Shown here one piece after another: positions 1-10,205 of a stretch of DNA of 64,000 nucleotides. Within the stretch, counting starts at the first letter, position 1; the number at the start of each line of letters is the position of its first letter. The translations under genes were made by a program, and so were the position numbers. The notes beneath the pieces were generated by a model, which was not told where the DNA came from, made no database searches, and saw only the letters and a program-made list of their open reading frames with translations. The stretch spans positions 682,001-746,000 of the forward strand of contig RDEW01000003.1 in NCBI GenBank assembly GCA_011109175.1. The letters run 5' to 3'. Source of the DNA: Dicyema japonicum (Eukaryota; Dicyemida; Rhombozoa; Dicyemidae).

Positions 1-614
1 AACGTACTGAGGTAAGGCCTTTGTGTTTCCCGTGTATTCCATGGATTCTTTTAAGTACTAGCCGGGCGACCACAAGTTTATGATCGCTACTTGTTTCAAG
101 TCCACCGTAAGATCTCGAGTCCTGTAGGAGGGCCTTCTGATGTTGCTTGCAGATAATATAGTCGATCTGATTGTATATATTGACTGTGTTTCCAGATTTG
201 CCTTTTCTGGTACCAACCCACGTGGTCCTGTGTCTTGCCGGGTGCTTGAAACAAGTGTTGCATATGAGTAGGTTGAATGCCGTGCAAAATTGTATTAATG
301 CCTCTCCGGGGATGTTACGGCGGTTTCTACCGTGGGATCCAATACACGTTTCACCAGGTCTTGCTTTTCCGGCCCTGGCGTTCCAGTCCCCGGCGACAAA
401 AAGAAAGTAAGAGGATGAAAGTGAGTTGTACACACTTGTGAGAGTAGAGTAAAACGTATCCAGTTCTTCGATATTCGTTGATACACGTGCTCCGGTTGGG
501 GCATATACATTTATGTTTTTTTTGAAGATCTCTCTTCTTTCTGGTGGTGTCATATAGATCCCATCTTACTGAGGAGACATCCAATTTTTTTGGCCGGCAT
601 TCAATCGGATCCAT
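1..614 (-). mobile_element. LINE-C fragment: AP endonuclease domain of a CFDP2-like non-LTR retrotransposon
   Basis: Reading the minus strand from about 614 to 1 in shifting frames gives an APE-type endonuclease. It shows a VAGDWNAR-like metal/catalytic motif near 400, an HPARQDHVGW stretch near 230, YIQSDRLYYL near 160, and the terminal ETSSDHKLVVARL motif near 90-30, whose SDH holds the catalytic histidine of this family. At least three frameshifts break it, so it is not translatable as one protein. The element runs off the left edge, where linker and reverse transcriptase would follow. Related RT pieces lie at 10.2-11.9, 14.2, 29.5-30.3 and 51.5 kb. Family assignment (craniofacial development protein 2-like endonuclease-RT) is from recognised motifs. 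Confidence 0.7.
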
Positions 615-1009
615 CTCTATTTCACTTGCTGACTATTTTCGCTCCCTGATGAGTTTCTGGAATCGACCTTTAGCTTCCCAGAAATTGCCTCTGGATTCAC
701 TGTGCTTGGATGAAGGCTTTACTGGAACATCACGTGTCAAAGTCACGGGATTAGTTATTTTGCTTTACCCTTGGGTTAAATTCAACTAAAGTCTTTAGTA
801 TCCTTATCGATCCATGACTCAGCAGGTGGGACGAGAAAATCAGATAGTTTATAATATTGGCACGTGTGAAATTGTAATAAACATAATATGGTCGAAAGCC
901 GAAATCCGATTTTCAATAATTGTCAAAAAATTAAAATAAATCAATTTTTTTCAAAACGATAAAAACTAATCACAGTTAACTATTTTTAGCTGTCTATAAT
1001 TAACTTTCG
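615..1009. other. Stretch without recognised feature
   Basis: AT-rich sequence between the LINE-C endonuclease and the integrase relic. I see no conserved domain or splice-linked exons. Confidence 0.4.
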
Positions 1010-1845
1010 TCACTGAACCTTTTTTATGTTGAACGTATATAACTCAAATCGTCAAATTGTTTCAGTGGCACTGCGAAATTTGAAAACATTGCTGTCATTT
1101 ACCACTTACAAATAATGCATCTTTTAATTCTGCAAATCTCCTTTCGACAAAACGAGGCATTATGTCTACAATTATTTGTCTGGTTAATTTCTCGAAGCAA
1201 TTAGTTCGCATTTCTTCTGTGCCCTGTTGGTGTTGTCACAAACTTTGGCGTCTGTCAACTACTTTGAGATAAAGCTTTCCGTTAATTATAATACAATTTT
1301 CAGTTTTCTTTTTTGTCGCGTACTCTTAACTTTCGTAATATTTACATTAATATATTGCAAAGATATCCTTGTGAGTTGATCGAAAAATCTATCAGTTTTC
1401 TAGCAGACTTAATCCTTTCAATGAGTATGATTGAAACGTGTCGTTCACAATAGGTAACATGACAATTGATCGCACGTTAGTATTTCTCAAAAAAAACTTG
1501 AAGAATTACAAAATAAAATTTCTCGAGCAATAGTTCGCATTTCTTCTGTGCCTGTTGGTGTTATCACAAACTTGTGGCGTCTGTCAACTACTTTGAGATA
1601 AAGCTTTCCGTTAATTATAATACAATTTTCATTTTTCTTTTTTGTCGGTACTTCTTAACTTTTGTAATATTTACATTAATATATTACAAGATATCCTTGT
1701 GAGTTGATCGTAAATCTATCAGTATTTTTTCTAGCAGACTTAATCCTTTCAATGAGCATGATTGAGCGTGTCGTCACAATAGGTAACATGACAATTGATC
1801 GCACGTTAGTATTTCTAAAAAACTTGAAGAATTACAAAATAAAAT
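1010..1845 (-). pseudogene. Ginger/KRBA2-like integrase, N-terminal relic
   Basis: On the minus strand this stretch is clearly related to the N-terminal part of the integrase at 15.6-16.7 kb. Both share a TEEMRT segment, a CRHNA segment with the histidines of an HHCC zinc finger, and the sequence ending in VPLKQ(F/Y)D just before the catalytic core. Many stops and frameshifts are present, and no DDE core remains in this copy. Part of it is tandemly duplicated (1190-1845). It is a dead fragment of a DNA transposon. Confidence 0.6.
1190..1845. repeat. Tandem duplication of a ~330-bp unit
   Basis: Copy 1 spans about 1190-1520 and copy 2 about 1521-1845. Both start with tctcga-gcaa followed by tagttcgcatttcttctgtg and end in aagaattacaaaataaaat. 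They differ by scattered substitutions and 1-2-nt indels, so the duplication is not recent. The unit lies inside the integrase relic and is single-copy in the better-preserved element at 16.4-16.7 kb. Confidence 0.9.
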
Positions 1846-2749
1846 CAATAAAAGTTTAACTTTATTGATCTAAAAAATTAAATTTTGAATTTTTTAGCCT
1901 AGCTAACAGTATCGGATCGCGAATAGGAAAAATGATGGGATAGCTCAATGAGCCCTTGCAATCGTCAGTAGAAATGCGTTCTCAATCATGAGAGCAGCCA
2001 GTTATTGATAACTGTTAGTTGCCTTTAATTGGCTTAATATATAATTTTTATAATCCTGCTGAGGTAATTGAGTGGCTTTTTCACCTGACAAATTCCAGAG
2101 AAATCCTTTGGAACAGCCACTCGGTTTCCCGACGTTGGATACCATGGACCCAAGCGATCTTAGGAAAGATACCATTTTGGGCCCAAAGACTTTGCTCGTC
2201 TTGACGACTACGGGCTGTACATAGAATCTTGTTGAGAGGTTGTCATATTCTCTTATTTTTTTAATTCTCGAAAGTTCGAGCAGTCACTCCAGCTTTTTAA
2301 AGCGGAGCCTGAAAGTCTGAGAAAAAATGTCGGTGCAGGACCCATCCTAAATCTTGCACTTCCCTGAGAGAAAGGGAAGATTATTTAAAACAGCATTTAT
2401 TAACTTTTGATGCAACTTAAAAAACAGCTTTCCACCTCTAAGCTGCATTGCACATTAAAAGTTAATAAAATTCCTGACAACTCATATACGTGAAGATGCA
2501 ATGTCATATTTGAAATCCACATATAAGAATTACCTTCGGGTTTAAGACAACAACCACATGCTCCTCAGTAGCACACATCTCAAATCTTCTAATGAATATG
2601 CAGGACCATTAAATTTGTATTTTAAAAATAAAACCTTAATTGAAAAATATGAGCATGCGGACAGAAACGAGACACTGAGTATGATTGACAGTTATAAAGA
2701 CACTAAAAAATTTAGTTCAGTATAAACTATTTTTTTTAATTTTTATAGA
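1846..2749. other. AT-rich stretch with a small inverted repeat
   Basis: No gene recognised. About 2397-2416 (ttattaacttttgatgcaa) and 2447-2467 (its near reverse complement) form a ~20-bp imperfect inverted repeat with a 30-nt loop, possibly part of a miniature transposon. Confidence 0.4.
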
Positions 2750-2751
2750 TT

Positions 2752-2786
2752 TTGGGTCACCAAAATATGAGAAACGCTGATCTTAA
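2752..2786. repeat. hAT-like transposon end
   Basis: The sequence gggtcacc...agaaacgctgatct resembles the terminal sequence typical of hAT elements (ending AGAAACACTGATCTA-like). A similar end occurs at 28.11-28.14 kb. No matching partner end or transposase was found here. Confidence 0.3.
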
Positions 2787-2839
2787 AGGACTCACACGTA
2801 ACAAAAAGAAATAAGTTAAGAGCAGAATAAGTTAGAGGT

Positions 2840-2945
2840 TCAATTAGACAAGGCGCTCTCGGAGTTGTTTCAGCAACCAGAATCGAACCTGCCTGAGGAG
2901 GCTGGCGAACAGGCAGGCGAGGAAGGTTGTTGATTAAATATATTA
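2840..2945 (+). repeat. 3' end of repeat family U (unrecognised retroelement-like repeat)
   Basis: This matches, inverted, the segment at about 50,160-50,240: the shared part includes gcaaccagaatcgaacctgc followed by a gttgttgattaa tail. In the 50-kb copy the segment lies just downstream of a 200-residue minus-strand ORF. Here only the end is left. A 27-bp local duplication (ctgaggaggctggcgaacag region) is present in this copy only. Confidence 0.6.
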
Positions 2946-2955
2946 ACTTTTTTAT

Positions 2956-3212
2956 CGTTTGTTAAATAAAGTGGGATTAAAAATTTCCAAAGACCAAGGG
3001 TAACCGAACTAACTAGCTCCTCGATCCTGACTCGTTCCAGCATTTCAGAACTTGTCATTAGGTAACGACATTGTCCCCAGGAAAGAATTGTTGGATCCTC
3101 TTGATGATGGCCAGGCATTGGGAGCATCCTCAGTAAGGTGGATCCAGTGACGCTAAGGAAGGAAAATAATTTTGACAAACTATTCACGTAGCACCACATG
3201 GCGCCACACGTT
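2956..3212 (-). repeat. Short repeat family M, subtype B (SINE-like), copy 1
   Basis: One of three long copies of this subtype (others 4139-4377 and 28256-28476). Read on the minus strand it begins with ggcgccatgtggtgctacgt and holds a core resembling GCGTCA(C/T)TGGATCCACC, then GGATCCAACAATTCTT, and ends in TTTGGAAAT. No protein is encoded. The head and core are shared with subtype A (11.85, 59.3, 62.4 kb), which has a different 3' tail. Confidence 0.8.
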
Positions 3213-3285
3213 TTGATAATTAATCGAGAAATGATGCAAAGAAATGAGTATTGTTACTTCTTTTTGTTGCGTGAGCCCATGAAAA

Positions 3286-3400
3286 AATCCTGTCAGCAGT
3301 GATGAACTACCATGATGGCTTCACTCGTCAATACAAAAAACATCGTAGATGGGTGGAACTTCTATTTAAACCAGTGACCATCTGGATTTTGTCCGGAACG
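3286..3400 (-). repeat. Partial tRNA-derived SINE
   Basis: It matches the middle of the SINEs at 16.7-17.0 and 57.3-57.65 kb (shared tcactcgtcaa and catcgtagatg.gtggaac blocks). The tRNA-like head and the 3' tail are missing, so only an internal piece remains. Confidence 0.5.
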
Positions 3401-3674
3401 TCTGAAATTAGAATTATTTATTTAGAACCCCGGGATCAGCAAAAAGAAAAAAAGAAAAAACGTCAGACATATGTAATCCCGGTTCCCGTAATCAATTGAG
3501 CCATCCAACGTCTTTGGTCTTCCATTGTTCCCGCAATCCTGCAGAGGAATCCGGTTGGGAAAGAGATCTTTTTAACCAATCGGGTTTCTTTAAAATTTAT
3601 TATTTTATTTATTTTTGTTTTTAATAATAAATAAATTAAATTAAAAATGAATAAATTCAATTTGAATAATCGGC

Positions 3675-4078
3675 ATGGTTTTTATGTTCGCACGTAGTCT
3701 TTTACGCATGATGGGGAGAACCGTCAAAATTAGTTCACCTCACGGAAAAACTTTATATCAGCAAATGGTATTTCGATGGGGATATCTTAGAATAAATCTT
3801 TGCTGCAAAGTCCGAGGGTTTTTCTGTGCTCCGCTGGAACAAATAGGGAAATTGTAAAAGAGAAGGTTTTCCAGGCTTTATATGAATTCGATAAAATTGA
3901 GAGAGACAAAGTCACTTTGGATTCACACTTTGTGAACGACTTGGGGTTGGACTCTCTGGATCAGGTCGAAGTTATAATGAAGATGGAGGAGGTCTTTAAA
4001 TATGAGATTCCTGATCAAGATGCCGAACAACTACATACTCCCGGTGATGTTATCGAGTATGTCCTTAACAAATCATGA
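3675..4078 (+). CDS. Mitochondrial acyl carrier protein (NDUFAB1 type)
   Basis: Two exons, 3675-3767 and 3791-4078, joined across a 23-nt GT-AG intron (3768-3790), encode 126 residues. The ACP signature DLGLDSLDQVE contains Ser86, the residue that carries 4'-phosphopantetheine in this family. The following EIPDQDAEQL matches helix III of mitochondrial ACPs. Residues 1-45 are basic and hydrophobic (MFARSLLRMMGR), as expected for a mitochondrial presequence. Established roles of the family are carrier for mitochondrial fatty-acid/lipoate synthesis and subunit of respiratory complex I and Fe-S assembly complexes. Reading through the intron shifts the frame, so splicing is required. The start is the first Met that gives a presequence. 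AATAAA-like signals do not stand out directly after the stop; a short repeat begins 60 nt downstream. Confidence 0.9.
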
Positions 4079-4138
4079 CTTTTTGTTCTTCCCTGTTAGC
4101 TCTTTGTTTTAATCTTCTTAATTTTATTAAATTAAAAT

Positions 4139-4377
4139 TATTTACAAAGACCAATGGTAACCAAACTAACTAACTCCTCGCTCCTGACTTGCTCCAGCAT
4201 TTCAGAACTTGTCACTAGGTAACGACGCTGTCCTCGGGGAAGAATTGTTGGATCCTCTTGATGCCGGCCAAGCATTGGGCGCCTCCTCAGTAAGGTCCAT
4301 TGACGCAAGCGAAAAGAAGGAAAATAATTTTGACAAACTATTCACGTAGCACCACATGGCGCCACGTGATGATCATC
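4139..4377 (-). repeat. Short repeat family M, subtype B, copy 2
   Basis: Near full-length relative of 2956-3212 in the same orientation, with the same head (tagcaccacatggcgccacg on the plus strand) and the same aaagacca-ggtaacc 3' end. The two copies bracket the acyl carrier protein gene in direct orientation, so they could recombine and delete it. Confidence 0.85.
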
Positions 4378-5770
4378 GATTACACATGATGCCACATTAG
4401 ATAATATTGTTCGTTATCTCAGCTATAATCGATTAGCACATGCCATGTCTCAGTGGGAAAGATTTAGAACTTGGATTGTTCTCGTCAGTAGGGTTTTCTT
4501 AGTTTTAATTATTCTTTCAATCAATAAATAGCTTTACTGTTTTTGTCAAGAAGGCCGATTCAGTAGAAGGAGCAACACTGCTAGTCGTCCTTCAGAAGGA
4601 TTTGTAACAACTCGATTCCGTCGACTACCTGGACTCGTTGACACCCTATAACAGAGAAGCGTGGAAGAGATTGATATTTAATTTTGCTTCTTTTACTTCA
4701 CATGCGGCTCTCGTGAAAGTGCTGATAATAATTAATGGATTGAGCCATTTGGGTTTATGGTACCTGGCTCCCGAAGATGCTTGTAGGAGAGAGTAGATCT
4801 GTTTACTTTTTTTTACAATTTTGCCTGTTTGTCTTTCATTTAAGTTTGAAGGAGAAATCAAGTTGAAATAAACAATGAACTTATCCTAACTTTCTGAAAA
4901 TCTTTTTAAAGAATTAAGAAACTTGGACGCTTAGCTACACTAAAAAGCCACGACGCACGTGAGACCCGGTGGCTCCTCCAGTTGATCTCTGTTGCAATCG
5001 TGAGAAGCAACGCAACGTCGATAATGTCGGGGGGTCCACTTTGGATGGATGGCCGTGTTAATTAATTATCTTAATTATTTTCATTAATAAAATATTTAAA
5101 TTAATGGAATACTTGGCCACGTGGATTCCATTATGTGTCAATAAATGACAAGTTCAGCAAAATACCCTAATCTGATTAAAAATCACTACTATTGGGGGAG
5201 ATAAGCTATTCCGTAAATAGAAAATCAGTCAACTTAAGAATCAAACTCGATTATAGCCATTGGTTAGCTTGTTGGGGGATTGAGTCGTTGGTATACATTT
5301 ATTGCGGGAAAATGTCTTTATGGCTGATTTAATCCTCATCCCCGTTTTCTCGTGTGAGTATACTAAGTCAGAGGAGAGGAGATTTTTGGCTGCTTTAAGT
5401 CCTCCATTTATTTTATTTTTTAAGGAGAAAGCATGTTGACCTTAAAATAAACACGAATTGTCCGTTGTTTATACGAATTCTCTGAAGTTCGTTTTAATTG
5501 AATAATTGGCAGCACCTCAAGATCTTGCTCGAATGGTCTTTCTCTGAAGCCTTAAAGCATGGGATTCATGGAGGATAAAGTTATTGGTTGGATGCCTGGC
5601 CAATCCCTCGAGTCGGGACTTTTCTCGACAATGAGAGCCTTCGCATTGACATTTTATCCCGCCTTGGTCTGGATGTGAGGCACATTGATGTCAATATTGG
5701 GAGATGATTAATTGAAAAGGAATTCACTTCCACTCCTGCAAGAAGAGCTCAGGAAAATATCCAGACACAC
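4378..5770. other. Stretch without recognised genes
   Basis: About 1.4 kb of AT-rich sequence. Short ORFs are present but show no recognisable domain, conserved splice-linked exons or similarity to other parts of the window. Confidence 0.4.
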
Positions 5771-5779
5771 GGCACTAAA

Positions 5780-6010
5780 TGATATTATTTGAAACTGGTG
5801 GGTTCCATTCTACCATCGAACTTGTTGGACTTGATCTGGGAGATGGGAGAAGACCAGACGAGATGATGATCTTCCGTTTCATTCCAATTGCCTTTAAGAC
5901 TTTGGGTGTGGTCGGGCCTGTCATCAGAGGTGTCCTCCGAGAAAGTAGAATCGCAATCTCGTCTGGGAGATCCTTGGGGGTGTTGGTTCCCCGAATTGAA
6001 TTATTCGTGA
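5780..6010 (+). mobile_element. Retroelement C-terminal cassette fragment (IPIAFKTLGVVGP)
   Basis: The plus strand encodes GRRPDEMMIFRFIPIAFKTLG followed by VVGP. This resembles the tail of a non-LTR RT polyprotein family whose C-terminus carries RPDG...DATCVDT...VPIA(F/V)ET.G..GP blocks. Compare the minus-strand copy at 21.36-21.76 kb. The middle part of the cassette is missing and the frame closes soon after, so this is a relic. Confidence 0.5.
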
Positions 6011-6183
6011 CAATACTCACTGTCTCTTGGCAGTTGGTTTGTTTCTTCTGTCTAACAATTTATTGGGGTGCTGATTCCATTATGCTCGTCAGTAAACGAC
6101 AAGTTCAAAAAAATAACCTACTTTAGTTAAATCATTGCTTTAAACAAAAATGGTCTATGCCGTAATGAGAAAAGCGGTCAACT

Positions 6184-6247
6184 CGTCAAGTAGTCGAGTG
6201 GTAGTATAGCTCTAGTCCTCTAAATACAAAAAAATGGGGGATTCGAG
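6184..6247 (+). other. tRNA-like sequence (weak)
   Basis: An A-box match (tagtcgagtgg) is followed about 40 nt later by a B-box-like ggattcgaga. I cannot fold convincing acceptor or anticodon stems, so it is more likely a tRNA-derived repeat head or chance than a functional tRNA. Confidence 0.2.
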
Positions 6248-6784
6248 ATACGCGAGGCTTCAAAAACTGATGAAAAGGTGGATCATGTTAGGAATTTAAT
6301 AGTATCCGGTACCAAGCCTTGAGTTGGTGGTGGGGGACTCTGACTGTAGTCCCCTTTAATTGTACAAGAAAATCATGAGATTATTAATTCTTTAAAGAAT
6401 AATGATTGAGGAGATCCATTTTACATACGTTTACATTCTGGCAGTCTCGTCAGGAATGACGCTCAAGACTGACTTTTAGTCAAAGTCGTTTGACTACTCT
6501 CTAATTTCTAGAAGTTGTAATAATGAAAAGGTGATAAATACTAAGAGGTTCTTCTTTAGGGTGATTATATGGGAGTACCGTGAAGATTAAAACCACAACA
6601 ACTGGAATACTATTAAACTAACATAATTTGATTCAATATCTGTTAAGTCATGCAAGTGCTTTGTCCAGCACGATAGAGTTTGTCGAAACAGTCAATTTTT
6701 TACTGTCCCCACTATTAGTTATTAATTTTATTAATTTCCATGATAATTGTTTGCTACCAGGCACCCTTTATGCTTGAACCATTA

Positions 6785-6895
6785 GGCCTTTGACGGCGTG
6801 ACGGAAAATGACCCAAATGGGGTGATCATCTTCCCCTTTGAACCTAGGGAACCTCTTGTCTGGTAAGTCACTTGCACCGACTCTTTATATATGAA
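6785..6895 (+). mobile_element. Retroelement C-terminal cassette fragment (PNGVIIFPFEP...LVW.VTC.D)
   Basis: A plus-strand frame reads NDPNGVIIFPFEPREPLVW, a stop, then VTCTDSL. This aligns with the RPDG...[15 protein letters not shown] block of the copy at 49.25 kb. One in-frame stop and no flanking cassette parts make it a relic. Confidence 0.5.
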
Positions 6896-6899
6896 AATT

Positions 6900-7985
6900 G
6901 TGACGTCATTTGATCCACCTGTCTAAAGAGACACTCATCGCCTGGCCTGCATATAAAAAAGATCACACCTTTCTCTAGTAACTGGAGGGTTCTCTTAATG
7001 GCGGATATGGAGGGACTGGAAAGTGTAAGTTTTATTCTGACATGGTAACTGGGATCACACTCTTTTTCTTTCTTTTTAATCGGGAGATCATGAAGAATAA
7101 ATGCAGATTATCTTCTGAACAACTCTTGATCACCCCACGTATTTCAATTGTCCATAGGAAAATAATATATCATTCCAAAACTAAGCCATAGCTGCAGTCT
7201 CTTGAATTCAAATAAAATCTCATTTAAAATTAATGATATCTTGGAATGAATACATCTCCCTTCGCTGGCCTGATTTTTACTCTTTTAAGGTTTACTCTTT
7301 GGTAAGCCCAGCACAATATCATAACTAGGGCATTTTTTATGGCAACTAAAATTTCAAAAAATGGAATATATAACATCTAAAAATGAATTCGTCATTCAAT
7401 AGTGTGTGAAGTTGCAGTATAGTTTAGATAAACTTTGATAAAGAAAATTGTTTTATTTTTAATTACACAAACACTCAACAACTACTAGAGGTTCCTTTCG
7501 AGAAAGGTTGACCGCTCTCATACTTAATAATCCAGCTCCTTTCTCTAATATCCTTCTTCATCCGATATGTTCAGCAGGGTCAGTGATCTGCTTCCAAGAT
7601 AAACAACATATTCTTCAATATGCCTGGCCCTAATTCTTATTAAACTGGCATATATTAATAAAAATGACCCTTGCATGAAAAATGTAATTTTATGGCAAAA
7701 AATTGCCCCAGTGATAACATAAAAATTGTCAACCTTTATGGTGCTTTCTTCGGTAGTCATTGTGTCTTGGAGATAAGAAACGCTGATGTGCTGACTCCAA
7801 AGATCCCGTGCAAGCTGGTCTTTTTTGTGACTGGATTTCAGTCCTCTTTTGTTAAAGCTTCCGAGAGAGAATGTGGAAGACGTTGTGAGCCACGAAAAAG
7901 GCATCTGTGCAAGAGAGGCACGTCACCACCTCAACAAAAAATGGCATTATTTATTTAACCCAAGAACACCAATAGTTAATTTAAT
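6900..7985. other. Stretch without recognised genes
   Basis: No protein family recognised on either strand. A hAT-like agaaacgctgat string occurs near 7776-7790. Overlapping ORFs of 95-119 residues at 7545-7958 look like chance readings of each other. Confidence 0.35.
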
Positions 7986-7989
7986 TGTA

Positions 7990-10052
7990 GTAAACTAATT
8001 AGGTGATCCCGGCCGCCCCCATCAGGTCTCTCATCTTTTTCCGGTGGACCTTCCGAGATCCAACACAGCTTCTCTGAGGACGGGAGGGTTTTGAAAGAAT
8101 ACAAGAGGGTGATATAAAATCTTCTAGTAAGACCCAATCCATTAGAGCATTGTAGGAAGTTGGATTTTCGACACAGAGCGGCGAATCCCTTCCCATTTTG
8201 TCCGATAAGGTCTTCCAGAGAGGTGGGTGTGAGACTGACTGTTCTCACGAGCTTGCCGATAGTTGTAGCTGATAGGGACTGAATGTCACTGATTTTCTGT
8301 TTGTTCGTCCGGGGTAGGTTGATTCCCCAAGACGCACAGGCGTAGCTGATAGATGGCTCAATGAATTGTTTATGTAGTAGTTTCAATGCTGGGAAAGGGG
8401 TTCTGATGCCACCAAAAATAGATTTCATCAAACCAATCTTTCTTGAGCAGGTTCCGGATATATATTCGACATGAGAGAAAAAGGTCATGTGCGTGTCAAA
8501 GGCGACTCCTAAGATTTTCAATTTCTTCGTAAAAGGTATTTTAGTTTGGTTGATAAATAAATCAACGGTCATTCTTCCAAGACGTTTGTCTGAGGTAAAT
8601 AGGGATGTGGAGGACTTCTCAGGAGATATATCAAGTCTGTTGGAGATTAACCAATTTTGAATCACGTGTAGTTGTTTTTGAACTCTTTCTAAGGCTTTTA
8701 GGAGATCCTGGTCACGGGATCCAATTAGAATGTCATCAGCATAGGAGAGGAGAAGATCGTCTTTATCAACTGATCGTGGCAAATCGGACATAAAAAGGTT
8801 AAATAAGGGGGGACAAAGGAGAGTCTTTCGGAACACAATTGGGAAGTAGTCTCGAAAGTGATTTGGTCCCATCCATACAAACCCGGGCCCTTCTCCCGCT
8901 GAGGAAATTCGAAAGTCAGAGTTTTAGATTGGGGTTAATGGAGAGTCCAAATAATTTCCTGGTTAAGATTTTCCTGGAGACAGAGTCAAAGGCTTTACGC
9001 AGATCCACAGAGCAGACGATGGTTTTGAGGTGACGAGGACTTGAGTTGAAGCCATCAAGGATAAATTGATTGAGAGAAGTAAGGTGGGTGGACGTTGAAT
9101 AGAACTTTCTGAAGCCATGTTGAGAGGAACTGAAGGGAAGGGACGGGGAAATGAGATCAAGTACCAGTTTTTCCAATAATTTTGAAAATGAACATAATAG
9201 AGAAATTGGTCGGTATGAGGCGGGATTGTTTTTGTCCTTGCCAGGTTTTGGTATTGGGCGTATGTGGGAAAGTTTCCAAATCGTAGGGATGGAATTCATG
9301 TTCAAAGAATAGTTAAAAATACGGGAGATTACCCCAATAGTAACCGGTCCAAGGTGTTTAAGAAGTATTGAAAGGATGCCATCTGGACCACAAGAGCGGG
9401 AGGGATTAATCATCTTCAAGCTTTCGAATACGTTTGAATGAAAAATAAAGGTGATCGGCGGGATTCTTTTAGGTCTCATCGAGAACAAAGAGGGTCCATC
9501 CATTTTCTTGAATGTTTTGTGACTTATACCGGTATAATACTTTATTAGTTTATTTAAGCTGTGTTGGTCTGTCTTTTTTTCGAGGTGGAGTTTTCTTTAG
9601 GCCAAGTCTTTTTATTGCATTCCGGACCATCTGGGCAGATTTATGAAAAGGGAGAGAGCAGATTCGCTTTTCCCACTTGTTTGCTTCAGCCCTTCTGATC
9701 CTTCTTGAAATTTCATCATTGAGAGACTTTGTCTGGGATTTCTGTCCCGGGAGGGGAGGTACGTGTTTTTCAAGCGGTTTTTTTCTCTGATTAGTGATTT
9801 GGTATTCTGATCCAAAATTCGTTGTAGTATTTGAACCTTCCACGAGGGATGAATCTACTACGAGCATCAAGAATTATTTTGTTCAAATGGTCGACGGCCT
9901 CATCAATAGAACAGAATATGTTCAAGTCGAAGCAAAGTAGAGCCTGGTCAACATGTTTTGAGTAGCCGTCCCGATTTGCTTTTTTGTAGTTGAATTTAAA
10001 ATAATTTATAGAGTTTGTTCTAAATATTAAATTACTGAAATTCTCACACAAA
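7990..10052 (-). mobile_element. LINE-J copy: Jockey-like reverse transcriptase, 5' truncated
   Basis: Read from 10,052 downwards this gives linker, RT and C-terminal region of a Jockey/CR1-like non-LTR retrotransposon. The linker lies at 10,050-9,550. RT N-half (9,503-8,916) contains SCGPDGI, IRPIPKPGKDK, SYRPISLLC and VDLRKAFDSVS. RT C-half (8,872-7,976) contains the catalytic YADDILI motif and LKILGVAFDTHMTF. The palm aspartates are present, but a frameshift near 8,890 separates the halves and others break the linker, so it is inactive as read. The endonuclease and ORF1 are missing. The 3' end (7,990-8,062, tgatcccgg) recurs at 13.38 and 49.99 kb. Confidence 0.85.
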
Positions 10053-10205
10053 ATTTATTACATAGTACAGTATAGACGTCTAGTCCACCATTGAATCTAC
10101 TTTTCTCTAGTCCACCTTTAGACCACTTATAGTGAAGTCAAGCGGGACCACAATTTTAAATCAATAAAAGAATAAATCTGCCTTCGACTTTAATTTTGAA
10201 TTTTA

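Noticed and set aside
6184-6247. Functional tRNA gene
   Set aside because: A/B-box-like strings are present, but no acceptor or anticodon stem pairs convincingly.
7545-7958. Overlapping ORFs of 95-119 residues on both strands
   Set aside because: No recognisable domain. The frames complement each other and lie between repeat fragments.
8605-9033. Plus-strand ORFs over the LINE-J reverse transcriptase
   Set aside because: Shadow frames of the minus-strand RT with no domain of their own.
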